Assembly (NCBI GenBank): GCA_027024445.1
Contig: JALVSJ010000240.1
Span: 1-39,739 of the forward strand
Reading direction: 5' to 3'
Origin: Desulfobacterales bacterium
GTDB taxonomy: Bacteria > Desulfobacterota > DSM-4660 > Desulfatiglandales > Desulfatiglandaceae
DNA length: 39,739 nt
Shown: piece by piece, positions 7,527 through 16,577 of the stretch
Layout of the letters: every line of letters begins with the position of its first letter
Position numbering within the stretch: position 1 is the first letter of the stretch
The notes under the pieces: generated by a model
What the model saw: the letters and a program-made list of their open reading frames with translations, nothing else
Databases searched by the model: none
What the model was told of the DNA's origin: nothing
Translations under genes and position numbers: made by a program

Positions 7527-7760
7527 CTACCTTTTTAATCCATCAAGTTCACCTGGAAGGGTATCCAAACCTCCCACACTCTCCGCCGCTTTGATATTCT
7601 CCTGTACAATAGCATTGTAAACTTCAGTTCTGTGTACAGAAGTCTCCCGAGGTGCATCAATACCCAGCCTCACCTGGTTTCCCCTGATTTCAAGTACCGT
7701 GACTGTTACATTACTCCCGATGGTAATGCTTTCATCCACCTTCCTGGTTAACACCAACAT
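7527..7760 (-). CDS. csrA: Carbon storage regulator CsrA
   Basis: A 77-residue RNA-binding protein with the full CsrA core: [12 protein letters not shown] at the start, [18 protein letters not shown], then [11 protein letters not shown] containing the RNA-binding VHR segment. The C-terminal tail of about 17 residues is longer than in E. coli, as is usual where FliW binds this extension. It binds GGA motifs in mRNA leaders and represses translation, classically of flagellin. It is encoded 97 bases after flgL and directly before fliW. Confidence 0.96.
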   Translation of the reverse strand: MLVLTRKVDESITIGSNVTVTVLEIRGNQVRLGIDAPRETSVHRTEVYNAIVQENIKAAESVGGLDTLPGELDGLKR

Positions 7761-7789
7761 AGGTACCCTCCATGGTTCCTCACTCTAGA

Positions 7790-7797
7790 TTATCGGA
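7790..7797 (-). promoter_or_regulatory. Possible sigma-28 -10 element upstream of csrA
   Basis: TCCGATAA on the minus strand matches the FliA -10 consensus GCCGATAA at seven of eight bases and lies 30 bases before the csrA ATG. The upstream sequence has no good -35 match at the normal distance, so this is a weak call. Confidence 0.25.
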
Positions 7798-7857
7798 ATA
7801 TCAAGACCTTTTCCCAGGCCCACTCAGAGGTTCTTTTCCTTGGCGCAATGGACAGAT

Positions 7858-8784
7858 CTATATATAGTCCACCAAGCTCAACTGCATGACCTTGGCCGAC
7901 GAAGCCAATGCAGCCTTATAAGCCGTCTGCCTCGTTGTAAGATCCAGCACAGCCTGGGCAATGTCTGCGTCCTCCAATTCGGATTTTCGTTCCTGATAAT
8001 TAAGCTCCAAATCCTGAATAATTCCCGCTTTTACCTCGAGCTGAGTTTCCTTAATGCCTGTGTCTGAGATTATGTTGTTGATATCGTCCATATAAATATC
8101 CAATCTGCCCATAGCTTCCTCAATCCGGTCTACATCATTGTTCTCAAGGGCAGACTTTAGATCCAGAAGACCTTTGAATATGTTCGAAGAACCTGCATCG
8201 GAATCCGACCAATTAAAATTGTCATCCCCAAATATTTGCTCTCCATCTCTGCCCACCTGGACATTCAAGTCCCTACCTATTCGAATTGAAAACGGAGTAT
8301 CATTCCCATTGTAATTGACCTGGGGCGTTGAACCACTTTCATCTAGCTCGAAGGGGGCTGTAGATGTATTAGTTCCGCTGAAAATATATCTTCCTCCCAC
8401 ACGAGTATTCGCAAGGGCAATAATTTGCCTCAGATAACCGTCTACCTGAACAGCAGCATTTGCCCTTTCTGAAGCGCCCTGGCTTGAGTTGGCCATCTGG
8501 ACGCAAAGAGCTTTTGTATCGCTAAGGATATCATATACCTGTGTCAGGGCCGATTCGCCGGCCCTTAACCATGATTTGCCAATTGAAATGTTTTTTTCCA
8601 ACTGCTGGACATTTGCCAAAGATGAACGTAGGTCCAACACATTGACAAGACCAATGGGGTCATCAGAAAGCTTATTGATGCGTTTACCGCTGCTGACCAC
8701 ATTGTGAGCCTTAACCATCTCTTCAGTCACCCTATCCAGATTTGTTCTGACACTATCGTATATTGTCTTGTTGGCGATTCTCAT
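7858..8784 (-). CDS. flgL: Hook-associated protein 3, FlgL
   Basis: A 308-residue flagellin-like protein with conserved D0/D1 ends: the N-terminal MRIANKTIYDSV and VSSGKRINKLSDDPIGL segments, GGRYIFSGT near residue 135, and the C-terminal EDADIAQAVLDLTTRQTAYKAAL helix. FlgL forms the second junction layer between hook and filament and is exported unprocessed by the flagellar type III system. The length is normal. It follows flgK by 57 bases and precedes csrA-fliW in the order typical of deltaproteobacteria. Confidence 0.96.
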   Translation of the reverse strand: MRIANKTIYDSVRTNLDRVTEEMVKAHNVVSSGKRINKLSDDPIGLVNVLDLRSSLANVQQLEKNISIGKSWLRAGESALTQVYDILSDTKALCVQMANSSQGASERANAAVQVDGYLRQIIALANTRVGGRYIFSGTNTSTAPFELDESGSTPQVNYNGNDTPFSIRIGRDLNVQVGRDGEQIFGDDNFNWSDSDAGSSNIFKGLLDLKSALENNDVDRIEEAMGRLDIYMDDINNIISDTGIKETQLEVKAGIIQDLELNYQERKSELEDADIAQAVLDLTTRQTAYKAALASSAKVMQLSLVDYI

Positions 8785-8841
8785 AAATCCCTCGCTATAT
8801 TCATGGCATCATATTCTTGTTCCCACTGCTTTTCAAAGTAC

Positions 8842-10611
8842 TTATCTGATTTCAAGCAGCGTTTTGAACATTTCATCTCCTGTGGAGATGAGTTTAGCCG
8901 CCGCTGCATAGGCATGTTGATACTTTATTATGTTGGTCATCTCTTCATCAATGGAAACTGCTGAAATGTTATCTCGAGTCTGCTCCAATTGACCCACAAT
9001 GACCTCTGTATATTCCCGAGAGCGAGTCACGCTCTGGCTCTTGATTCCAATAGCTCCCTCCAGAAAATGCAAGTACCCATCAAGGGTTGTAGTAACGGTT
9101 TCAGGTGATAAGGCGCCTGTGCCCCGTTCATAGCTATGTTTATTCATGCTTATTTCTGAGTAGGGCAGGTCTGTCATGTCCAGTGCATTGGAGTTGTCGC
9201 CCTCGGAAATCTCTCCACTCGTGGTATCAACCTTGCCTGTCGCGATGAAGGCCTTGTTTTGCTCCACCACAGGATTGACTTCGATAAACTTTGCGTAATC
9301 CCCATCAACCGGGCTGCTTCCCACGAAAAACGTATTCACGCCAAGGGCGGCAAGAACTCCGCTCGTATCATTGGAAAACGCAAATGTGTATCCTCCAACA
9401 CCGGTCAATTCAAGCCTGCCGTTGGAATCAACGCTTGCTGTTATGTGACCTCCAGCCTGGCTGTTGATATCGCTGACAACAGCATTGAGGGTTGTAGCAT
9501 CTGCATCAATATTTATCGTCAGGGGGCCAGAACCTACTACATCGCCATCTGAATCATATACCCATATGTTGAAACTTCCATCGGTAATCTTGTCAGCAAA
9601 GTCCAGACCCGAACTCTGGAGGTCTGCCGTAGCATCTGTTACCCCATAGCTCCCGGTTACCGAGGAAAATGCCTCCGTCCCGACCCCCTGGCTGTGCACA
9701 CGGTTAACTTGCCAAATTAACTGTTTTGCCAACTCGTTCAAGTCTGCTTCAAATCCTGGGATGACCACGTCCCTGATATCAAGCCACCCACCCAGCTTGC
9801 CGCCTGAAATAGTATCAGTAATGTCCCTGTCAGCTGCCCCAGAACTCTCCCATTCTACGTTGCCATCATCATAGTCTAAATCATACTTATCAGAGCCAGT
9901 GACCAAAACATAACCCCTTCCAGTGGTCACCGTGAGACTCCCGTCATCGTTTTCATAATGTCTGATGTCCATATATTGGGACAGTTCCGTCACCAGTTGA
10001 TTTCTTTTGTCTAACAGGTCATTTGGGTTGCCATTAATCCTTCCTGATAGAATCTGCTGGTTCAAATCTGCTATCTTTTCAGTAAGCTCATTTACCTTGC
10101 CCACCGCAGTCTGAATAGAAAGATTAAGCTGGCTGGTGAGTTGACTTAAGTCGGTATGCGCACTGTTCATGGCCTGGCACAGCAGAGCACCCCTTTCATA
10201 TACAATTCCCCTCTCCGAACTGCCCGAAGGATTATTGGCCACGTCATGCCATGCGTTCCAAAACTCCGTAAGTGTAGTGCTCAAGCTTCTTTCTGAACTT
10301 TCATTGAAGATGGCTTCCAGAGCGCTCATATAGACCTCTTTCTCCTTGAGTGAGCTGAGGTCTGTTTTCCGCTCCTGCAACCTAGTTTCAATGAAGGCGT
10401 CAGTGTTGCGCATTACCTCTTCTACATTTACGCCCCTTCCCAGCATCATTCCGGCATAAGGGGCCGGCTGCCTGGTAGTAAGTTGCGGGGTTTGCCTCGA
10501 GTAGCCCGGGGTGTTAACGTTGGCAATATTGTGGCTTACAACGTCAAGGGCAAGCTGTTGGGCCAAAAGTGCGTCCTTAGCTGTACTGAGTAACAGACCT
10601 ATCCCACTCAT
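8842..10611 (-). CDS. flgK: Hook-associated protein 1, FlgK
   Basis: A 589-residue junction protein. The N-terminus carries the rod/hook family signature (LALDVVSHNIANVNTPGYSRQ), the middle holds a variable low-cysteine region (about 330-460), and the C-terminus (VSIDEEMTNIIKYQHAYAAAAKLISTGDEMFKTLLE) is the conserved helix. FlgK joins hook and filament. It starts 1 base after the flgN stop, with an AGAGAGG ribosome site, so chaperone and substrate are translationally coupled. Confidence 0.97.
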   Translation of the reverse strand: MSGIGLLLSTAKDALLAQQLALDVVSHNIANVNTPGYSRQTPQLTTRQPAPYAGMMLGRGVNVEEVMRNTDAFIETRLQERKTDLSSLKEKEVYMSALEAIFNESSERSLSTTLTEFWNAWHDVANNPSGSSERGIVYERGALLCQAMNSAHTDLSQLTSQLNLSIQTAVGKVNELTEKIADLNQQILSGRINGNPNDLLDKRNQLVTELSQYMDIRHYENDDGSLTVTTGRGYVLVTGSDKYDLDYDDGNVEWESSGAADRDITDTISGGKLGGWLDIRDVVIPGFEADLNELAKQLIWQVNRVHSQGVGTEAFSSVTGSYGVTDATADLQSSGLDFADKITDGSFNIWVYDSDGDVVGSGPLTINIDADATTLNAVVSDINSQAGGHITASVDSNGRLELTGVGGYTFAFSNDTSGVLAALGVNTFFVGSSPVDGDYAKFIEVNPVVEQNKAFIATGKVDTTSGEISEGDNSNALDMTDLPYSEISMNKHSYERGTGALSPETVTTTLDGYLHFLEGAIGIKSQSVTRSREYTEVIVGQLEQTRDNISAVSIDEEMTNIIKYQHAYAAAAKLISTGDEMFKTLLEIR

Positions 10612-10612
10612 A

Positions 10613-11050
10613 TCATGCCTCTCTAAATATAATTCTGGGGTAAGAGATCATATTCGACTTCCTTCCATACCTGTCGGTCTGCTCTCCTGGAGTGGCTATG
10701 GCGCCAATCAAACCATCAATAAAACCGAGTACATCCTGAACTATCTTCATGTTTTCTGAACTGAGGGAAACAGCCTGAAGCTTCAAGTGCCTGACCCTTT
10801 TTCTATAGGAAACTAGCCATCGAGGCCTGCTTCTTTCTTTTCCTCCAGCACTCCCTTCTATTTGTTCCCGAATGATTCTCTCCTGAGTTTCCAATTGCTC
10901 GCAGATCTTTTCTTTCTTTTCCCTGAGAGCCCACAGTTTTCCGATTTGTCCCTCAACAAGGCACTCTCGCTCCTGCGCCAGACAGGTGCATAATTCTTCC
11001 AGCAACTTGGCTTCGCTCTCGTATGCATTCTTTAAATCATGCAATTTCAT
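10613..11050 (-). CDS. flgN: FlgN-family export chaperone
   Basis: A 145-residue, mainly helical, charged cytoplasmic protein with heptad-like spacing (LLEELCTCLAQERECLVEGQIGKLW), as in FlgN chaperones that hold FlgK and FlgL before export. Sequence identity in this family is low, so position counts: it lies directly before flgK and flgL and after flgJ. The ATG has AGGAGG right upstream. A 108-base spacer separates it from flgJ. Confidence 0.85.
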   Translation of the reverse strand: MKLHDLKNAYESEAKLLEELCTCLAQERECLVEGQIGKLWALREKKEKICEQLETQERIIREQIEGSAGGKERSRPRWLVSYRKRVRHLKLQAVSLSSENMKIVQDVLGFIDGLIGAIATPGEQTDRYGRKSNMISYPRIIFREA

Positions 11051-11157
11051 ATCCTCCTAAATCATCGACAAATGGAAACCAAACCTGAAATTTAGACCCA
11101 AACGACTTTTTCCCTTCACAGTTCCAATACCCAGTTACTGTTTTAGTACATCTCTCC

Positions 11158-11484
11158 CTAATCCTTCCCGTTTTCCCGATTAAGGGCGCCCGATATGACT
11201 GGCAATTGATCCTTGAATTGGTCATAGAGCATGCGGCTGAGGCTGCCGGGGCCCAAGTCGGCCATCTCCTTGGACAGTTCCATGTCCATAAGGGACTGAT
11301 ATATCTCTTCGCCCTGACCTCCATGAAAAAGATCACATTTTTGGACCGTCCTTCTCATGCTCTTCAGCATCTGATAGGTGAAAACGGCCTCAAAATCCTT
11401 GCAAGCCTTTTTTAATTTTTCCCTCCGCTGTTGTAGGTTGAGGGTCTGAAGTGAATTTCTAATTCCCACTTTTGAGGTATGCAT
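11158..11484 (-). CDS. flgJ: Rod-binding protein FlgJ, N-terminal domain only
   Basis: A 108-residue protein with the FlgJ/rod-binding signature: ACKDFEAVFTYQMLKSMRRTV, then GGQGEEIYQSLMDMELSKEMAD and LSRMLYDQF. It lacks the C-terminal muramidase domain of enterobacterial FlgJ, which is common in this lineage, so a separate lytic enzyme must open the wall for the rod. I chose the ATG at 11484 because GAAGGAG lies six bases upstream; an extended frame to 11562 would overlap flgI and has no ribosome site. Confidence 0.9.
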   Translation of the reverse strand: MHTSKVGIRNSLQTLNLQQRREKLKKACKDFEAVFTYQMLKSMRRTVQKCDLFHGGQGEEIYQSLMDMELSKEMADLGPGSLSRMLYDQFKDQLPVISGALNRENGKD

Positions 11485-11530
11485 ATGAACTCCTTCTGTT
11501 CCAGTATAGTGATGATCACTAAGCCAACTA

Positions 11531-12640
11531 TTACATGATCTCCAAGTCCGCCTGTAGTGCACCAGCGGCCTTGATGGCCTGAAAAACTTCGATTAAATCC
11601 CTGGGTGTTACACCTATGGCATTTAGCGCTCTCACTACCTCGCCCAGCGTGGCTCCCTCTGGCATCAGGATCAGTTTCTTGCCTTCCTCAGCCACATTCA
11701 CTTCAGTGTTGTTAGTCACCACAGTTTGCCCCTGGGAAAAGGGAGGAGGCTGGCTTACTTGCTTTGTCTCCTTGATCTGTACACTTAGGTTGCCATGGGC
11801 AATCGCCACAGACGATATCCTGACGTTTTCACCCATAACTACTGTTCCCGTACGCTCATCTAGGATAATTTTGGCTTTGGCATCTGGTTGAACTCTCAAT
11901 TGCTCCAGCTTCGCCACAAGCCCAACGAGGTTGTTTGTGTAGGCATCAGGAACCTTAAGCCGCACTGTGCCAGCATCTGCCGGATATGCAATTTTGGCTC
12001 CCAGTTCTTTATTGATCGATTCAGACACTCTGAGGGCAGTGGTAAAATCAGGGTCGTTTAAAGAGATCACTAGATTTCTCATCCGATCGAAATCAAATGG
12101 GACCTCCCTTTCTACCGTAGCTCCCCCCGGAATCCTTCCCACTGTGGGATGGTTTTTTTTCACTCCGCCTCCGGCCTGCCCTGAACTTGCAAAGCCCCCT
12201 ACTATGAGTGGTCCTTGCGCAACTGCGTAAACCCTGTTATCTGCACCTTTCAAAGGGGTCAAAAGAAGGGTTCCCCCCTGGAGGCTCTTTGCATCTCCAA
12301 TGGAAGAGACGAGCACATCTAGCTTTGATCCGGTTCTTGCGAAAGGCGGTAGGTCCGCTGTGACCATTACTGCGGCCACGTTGCTAACCTTGACTTCACT
12401 GGCTAGTGTGTGAATCCCCATGCGTTCCATCATGTTCACTAGGGACTGGATTGTAAACTTGGTTCCTGCTCCATCCCCGGTCCCATTAAGACCAACCACT
12501 AGCCCATAGCCTACGAGCTGGTTTGATCTGACACCCTTAAGAGAGGCGATATCTTTAAGCCTCGCACCCTGGGCTTGAACAGCGACCGTCAAAGCAAGTG
12601 CCATAGTGTATGACAAAATCTTTCCTGCTTTTGCCCTCAT
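11531..12640 (-). CDS. flgI: Flagellar P-ring protein FlgI
   Basis: A 369-residue protein with a Sec signal peptide (residues 1 to about 25, ending AVQAQG-A), followed by the conserved mature start RLKDIASLKGVRSNQLVGYGLVVGLNGTGD. The C-terminus LNAIGVTPRDLIEVFQAIKAAGALQADLEIM is typical. FlgI forms the periplasmic ring around the distal rod in the peptidoglycan layer, so the cell has a Gram-negative envelope. It starts 20 bases after flgH with an AAGGGG ribosome site. Length is normal. Confidence 0.97.
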   Translation of the reverse strand: MRAKAGKILSYTMALALTVAVQAQGARLKDIASLKGVRSNQLVGYGLVVGLNGTGDGAGTKFTIQSLVNMMERMGIHTLASEVKVSNVAAVMVTADLPPFARTGSKLDVLVSSIGDAKSLQGGTLLLTPLKGADNRVYAVAQGPLIVGGFASSGQAGGGVKKNHPTVGRIPGGATVEREVPFDFDRMRNLVISLNDPDFTTALRVSESINKELGAKIAYPADAGTVRLKVPDAYTNNLVGLVAKLEQLRVQPDAKAKIILDERTGTVVMGENVRISSVAIAHGNLSVQIKETKQVSQPPPFSQGQTVVTNNTEVNVAEEGKKLILMPEGATLGEVVRALNAIGVTPRDLIEVFQAIKAAGALQADLEIM

Positions 12641-12660
12641 AATTCACCCCTTGTGAGTCA

Positions 12661-13395
12661 TCAAAAAGGCCATACATAGTCCAGCAGTCTCATCAGCCAT
12701 CCCGGGCGCTGCTTGTCACTCACTGCGCCCTTACCCGTGTATTCTATCCTTGCATCTGCGATATAGCTTGACAGCACAGTATTGTCAGGAGAAATGTCAT
12801 AAGGTCGAATTGTTCCCGAGAGAGTAATAAATTGGACTTCATTGTTTACTTTTATTTGCCTGGTTCCCATAATGTACAAATTGCCATTTGGCAGCACCTC
12901 CATTACCCTTGCGGTTATGGAGGCACTCATTGTCTCATCTCGACTTGTTGATCCCGAGCCATCAAACGAGTTCGACATTGATGCCTTGAACATGGTGGAA
13001 TTATTAAAGGCAGTGGGTAGCCCCCCCCACTTTCTCATTTTTGTTTCATAGCCTAATAGATTATTTATCCCTGCGTTTATTGATGATGTCCGCTCTGTCT
13101 TGGTTGAGGCTTTCTTCGTAGCCTTAGAGGTCTCAACAATGTTCACAGTTACAAGATCCCCCACTTTGAATGCTCTGAGATCCTGAAAAAACCCATGGTA
13201 AGCTGCCTCTCTAAAAAGTCCTGCATTTTCGGGTGACTCTTCCAGCGATGCAGTTTTGCCTGGCCCCTTAGTTGCCTGTTTAAGGGAAGCTGGTGTTTTG
13301 TTGATTTTGACGTGCTCTGGGGTACCGGCACATCCAGCCAATAGGAGTATGCTCAGTGTCAAAATAAAACCGATTTCTGCTACTTCCCTTTTCAT
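12661..13395 (-). CDS. flgH: Flagellar L-ring lipoprotein FlgH
   Basis: About 244 residues with a lipoprotein signal ending LLLAGC, so Cys in the lipobox is lipidated and anchored in the outer membrane. The family core is present: FQDLRAFKVGDLVTVNIVETSKATKKAST, INAGINNLLGYE, and IRPYDISPDNTVLSSYIADARIEYTGKG. FlgH forms the outer-membrane ring, which shows a Gram-negative outer membrane. I prefer the ATG at 13395 over the in-frame GTG at 13401, since GAGGG is well placed for it. Confidence 0.96.
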   Translation of the reverse strand: MKREVAEIGFILTLSILLLAGCAGTPEHVKINKTPASLKQATKGPGKTASLEESPENAGLFREAAYHGFFQDLRAFKVGDLVTVNIVETSKATKKASTKTERTSSINAGINNLLGYETKMRKWGGLPTAFNNSTMFKASMSNSFDGSGSTSRDETMSASITARVMEVLPNGNLYIMGTRQIKVNNEVQFITLSGTIRPYDISPDNTVLSSYIADARIEYTGKGAVSDKQRPGWLMRLLDYVWPF

Positions 13396-13440
13396 CTCCA
13401 CCCTCTTCTTCTACCTCAATCCTTATCCTCGCCCCTCTAC

Positions 13441-14421
13441 CTAGAATTGCACTACTACCATTCCAGGCCCCTTAACTGTTGCAAATACCTGTCTCCCGCT
13501 GTTGATATTCACCACCCTAACCTGTTCTCCCTCTCGCCCGTCTTCCAGGGCCTTTCCGGTGGTGATCACTTTTATGTGGTCGTTTTCAGCAAGTATCCTG
13601 ACCTGCTGGCCCTTTCTTACCCACGGCGCCTCCCTTATCATGGATTTGGTCAGGAGTTGCCCTTGTGGCACGCTCCTCAATAATTGTCTGCCCACCGCCT
13701 CTTTTGGACTGTGGAGATACATCTCGTTAAATGAACCAATCAATTTCTCCACAACAATCACGTCATCTGTTCTGAGAACGTGACCTCGGACCAGTTTTGT
13801 TCGTGTTTTTAAAAAACGTTGTTTGACGAGCAGAGTTGCCCGCACAGGTACCTTTGTAACTGGTCGTTCATTTACCCAAAAAGTGACGATTAGCATAAGA
13901 GGGCCAACCCAATGGGTTTTGCCCTGTTGACGAACCGACCATCTTAGCTTTCCTTTGGGTAGTACTACCTTACTGGCACAGACTGGTCTCTGGATTCTAA
14001 TGCTCCCGGCAGGCCAAGGGGAGTGCTTCTTAACATAATCGTGAAGGATCTTTATCAACTGATCCTTTTTCACAGTTTGAGCGGCACGTGTTACGCGCAA
14101 AGAATCTGGCACTTTGACCTTCACATCTCCGTCATTGGCCAATATGCCACCCAGCCTGTAAATAAGAAAATCATGGTTAATGGTGATGCTTGCGCCAGGT
14201 GGCGGAGAAGGCGCAATTCTGACTCGGGCAAGATTTCCCACCCTCGGATCCGTGGCAGGAATGAACTTTGCGATATCTCCTAGCCGGATAAAAGAAGAAT
14301 TTGCCTGGGCTCTGTTCTGGACAAAAATCTCCAGGGCAGAGGACTCAGCAACGGCCTGGCTCATCAGTAATATAGCGGTTACTGTAATGGCCGTAGTTAC
14401 TATTTTTCGTAGTCTGTGCAT
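13441..14421 (-). CDS. flgA: P-ring assembly chaperone FlgA
   Basis: A 326-residue periplasmic protein: signal peptide to about residue 26 (ending AVAES), a variable N-terminal part, then the SAF/FlgA domain with LVRGHVLRTDDVIVVEKLIG, AVGRQLLRSVPQGQLLTKSMI and GKALEDGREGEQVRVVNINSGRQVFATV. FlgA helps FlgI assemble into the P-ring. It lies between flgG and flgH, 10 bases after flgG. It is longer than the enterobacterial protein (about 220) because of the N-terminal half, as is common in deltaproteobacteria. Confidence 0.93.
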   Translation of the reverse strand: MHRLRKIVTTAITVTAILLMSQAVAESSALEIFVQNRAQANSSFIRLGDIAKFIPATDPRVGNLARVRIAPSPPPGASITINHDFLIYRLGGILANDGDVKVKVPDSLRVTRAAQTVKKDQLIKILHDYVKKHSPWPAGSIRIQRPVCASKVVLPKGKLRWSVRQQGKTHWVGPLMLIVTFWVNERPVTKVPVRATLLVKQRFLKTRTKLVRGHVLRTDDVIVVEKLIGSFNEMYLHSPKEAVGRQLLRSVPQGQLLTKSMIREAPWVRKGQQVRILAENDHIKVITTGKALEDGREGEQVRVVNINSGRQVFATVKGPGMVVVQF

Positions 14422-14431
14422 TACATTACCC

Positions 14432-15214
14432 CTATCTCCTTATATTGTTGGCCATCTGCAACATTTCATCAGATGCTTTTATGCATTTGGAGCTCACCTC
14501 ATAGGCACGCTGGCTCGTTATCATATTGACCATTTCCTCAACCACATCCACGTTAGACATTTCAAGATATCCCTGGGCAATGGTCCCCATCCCGTCAACC
14601 CCTGGATTGGCCGCCACTGGATCTCCTGAGGCCTCGGTAGGGAGGAATCTGTTGCCACCTATGCTCAACAGCCCGGAGGGATTGGGGAAACTGTAGAGGG
14701 TGAGCTGGGCGCTGGCCAATTCGCTCCCATCGGCGCCGGTGGCCACCATATTACCACCAGAGTCCACAGTGAAGTGCACTGCATTTGATGGGAGGGCAAA
14801 TTCCGGTTGTAACCTGTCGCCATCCGGGGTACATATGTAGCCTTCGCTGTCGATCTTAAAATTCCCGCAACGCATGTACACTTCTTCACCGTTGCTGATT
14901 ACCTTGAAAAATCCTTTACCCTCTATGGCCAGATCAAATTCATTCTCAGTTTGAACATAATCCCCCTGAGAGAACATCTTTTGAACTGATACCGGCCTTG
15001 TTCCCATCCCAATCTGAATCCCTGTGGGTATTTGCCCGCCTGAGGCTGTTGTAGCACCGGGAGCTCTCATGTTTTGGTAAAGTAAGTCAGCAAAATCTGC
15101 TCTTGACTTCTTGAATCCGGCTGTGTTGACGTTTGCTAGATTATTGGCAATAACGTCAATGTTTAACTTCTGCGCTGCCATGCCCGATGCCGCTGTCCAC
15201 AAGCTTCTTATCAT
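14432..15214 (-). CDS. flgG: Distal rod protein FlgG
   Basis: A 260-residue rod protein with the characteristic start MIRSLWTAASGMAAQKLNIDVIANNLANVNTAGFKK (signature about 1-36) and the C-terminal LEMSNVDVVEEMVNMITSQRAYEVSSK helix. Length is exactly that of FlgG. It forms the distal rod that crosses the P- and L-rings. A GGAGGG ribosome site precedes the ATG, and the gene follows flgF by 35 bases. Confidence 0.97.
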   Translation of the reverse strand: MIRSLWTAASGMAAQKLNIDVIANNLANVNTAGFKKSRADFADLLYQNMRAPGATTASGGQIPTGIQIGMGTRPVSVQKMFSQGDYVQTENEFDLAIEGKGFFKVISNGEEVYMRCGNFKIDSEGYICTPDGDRLQPEFALPSNAVHFTVDSGGNMVATGADGSELASAQLTLYSFPNPSGLLSIGGNRFLPTEASGDPVAANPGVDGMGTIAQGYLEMSNVDVVEEMVNMITSQRAYEVSSKCIKASDEMLQMANNIRR

Positions 15215-15249
15215 TTGCTATCCCTCCGTTTTACTGAACATGTAGAAGG

Positions 15250-15981
15250 TTACCTAACTTTTGCCACCTCATTTGTGACCTTATTATCGAGGTGGTCCAA
15301 AACCTTTATGGCCCTCTGATAGCTCTCAAAAGCTCTCAGACTATGTATCATTTGAACCATTTCTTCGGCGATGTTCACGTTACTTCCTTCCAGATAGCCT
15401 TGCCGCACTGTTGATTCAGAAGGCAAGGGCTCTTCCTTCATATTTTGCGGCTTTGCGAACAAAGTGTCCCCTACCTTTACCAGCCTCTCTTCGTTGGCAA
15501 AGCTTACAATATCCAACTGGCCTACTTCTGCTCCCTCCGCGATTATTTTCCCTCTGTCATCGATCTCCACTCGTTTATCCAATAGGCTTACGCCCCCCCC
15601 CTTTCCAAGGACCTGGTACCCGTCAGGTGTGATTAAATTCCCTAATGCATCCAGCGTAAAGTTACCTTTCCTTGTGTAGCGAATTCCAATGGGAGTCATT
15701 ACCTTGAAAAATCCCCTTCCATTGATGGCAACATCTAGCATGTTCCCCGTAAACCTTATGTCTCCCTGACTCATGTCTGTCCTTATATTCACCAGAGCAG
15801 TATCTACTGACTGTCTTGCAATACCTGAGCTAATGGAGCTCTGCTGAAGCAAAAGGTTTTGGAATGATATTTTATCCTTTTTGAATCCCGGTACAGAAGC
15901 ATTTGCCAGATTGTTTGCAATAACATCAATCCTAAGCTCCTCTTTTAAACATCCTCTTACCGCTTCAATCATGCCTTGCAT
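15250..15981 (-). CDS. flgF: Rod protein FlgF (FlgF/FlgG family)
   Basis: About 243 residues with the rod-family N-terminus (LRIDVIANNLANASVPGFKKDKISF) and C-terminus (LEGSNVNIAEEMVQMIHSLRAFESYQRAIK). It resembles FlgG but is shorter and is encoded just before it, the usual place of FlgF, a proximal rod subunit. Two ATGs lie six bases apart; the second (15981) has AGGAG at the right distance, the first has it directly abutting. It is the first gene of the flgF-flgG-flgA-flgH-flgI unit behind a sigma-54 promoter. Confidence 0.9.
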   Translation of the reverse strand: MQGMIEAVRGCLKEELRIDVIANNLANASVPGFKKDKISFQNLLLQQSSISSGIARQSVDTALVNIRTDMSQGDIRFTGNMLDVAINGRGFFKVMTPIGIRYTRKGNFTLDALGNLITPDGYQVLGKGGGVSLLDKRVEIDDRGKIIAEGAEVGQLDIVSFANEERLVKVGDTLFAKPQNMKEEPLPSESTVRQGYLEGSNVNIAEEMVQMIHSLRAFESYQRAIKVLDHLDNKVTNEVAKVR

Positions 15982-16030
15982 GCTCATCTCCTATCCTATT
16001 CTGATCAGCCTTTATCTGAAACTCCCAAGA

Positions 16031-16046
16031 AGCAATAACCGTACCA
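16031..16046 (-). promoter_or_regulatory. Sigma-54 (-24/-12) promoter of the flgF operon
   Basis: Minus strand: TGGTAC, five bases, TTGCT. The GG and GC doublets have the strict 10-base interval of sigma-54 promoters; only the C of TGGCAC is replaced by T, which the consensus tolerates. It lies about 50 bases before the flgF start, so transcription would begin near 16019. Confidence 0.75.
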
Positions 16047-16226
16047 TCAATCAGAGGTTGACAATTTTTTCTTGCCTTTTAACGTATTGATTTGACAACC
16101 TTTTTGATTAGCTATCTATTACTTTTCCATTTCCCTCTTTGCCCATATTAAATTCCCCACTTCCCGTGAATTTATTTCCTTGTGGCAGGAAAATATTACC
16201 GTGCCCAAGAGACTCAGCAGAGAAGT

Positions 16227-16520
16227 TCATCTATTCTCGATCTGTCGATTCATTGAATAGACGAAGGCAAGAACCTCGGCTACGGCCTTGTAAAGTTCTT
16301 CAGGAATCTCCTCGTACCAATCCAGTGCCGAAAGCGCTGCTACGAGGTCTGCATCCACTTGGATCGGGATTCCTTGTTGCTTGGCCAGTTCAATAATCCT
16401 TTCGGCGACTTTCCCCTGCCCTTTTGCCACCAGGCGTGGAGCATTAAACTTGATCGGCTCATAGCGAAGTGCCACTGCCTTGGTGATCTGCCTTGATTCA
16501 TGAAGATCTTTCTCTTTCAT
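16227..16520 (-). CDS. FlhB C-terminal domain homologue (FlhB2/FlhX-like)
   Basis: A 97-residue soluble protein that aligns with the cytoplasmic C-domain of FlhB after its cleavage site: AVALRYEPIKFNAPRLVAKGQGKVAERI and WYEEIPEELYKAVAEVLAFVYSMNR are parallel to the end of the true FlhB (24475-25542). The segment before AVALRY reads SRQITK, so the NPTH autocleavage motif is absent; the protein equals a free-standing, already cleaved FlhB-CC fragment. Similar proteins (FlhX, YlqH) can replace the FlhB fragment and tune export substrate switching. It lies after the second FliK-like gene (16578-17669), which suggests a shared export-control role by inference. Confidence 0.88.
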   Translation of the reverse strand: MKEKDLHESRQITKAVALRYEPIKFNAPRLVAKGQGKVAERIIELAKQQGIPIQVDADLVAALSALDWYEEIPEELYKAVAEVLAFVYSMNRQIENR

Positions 16521-16577
16521 AGTACCTTTCCTGTGAAATGAATCTTATAGCCTAGTTACCTTCTCAATTTACGCAAA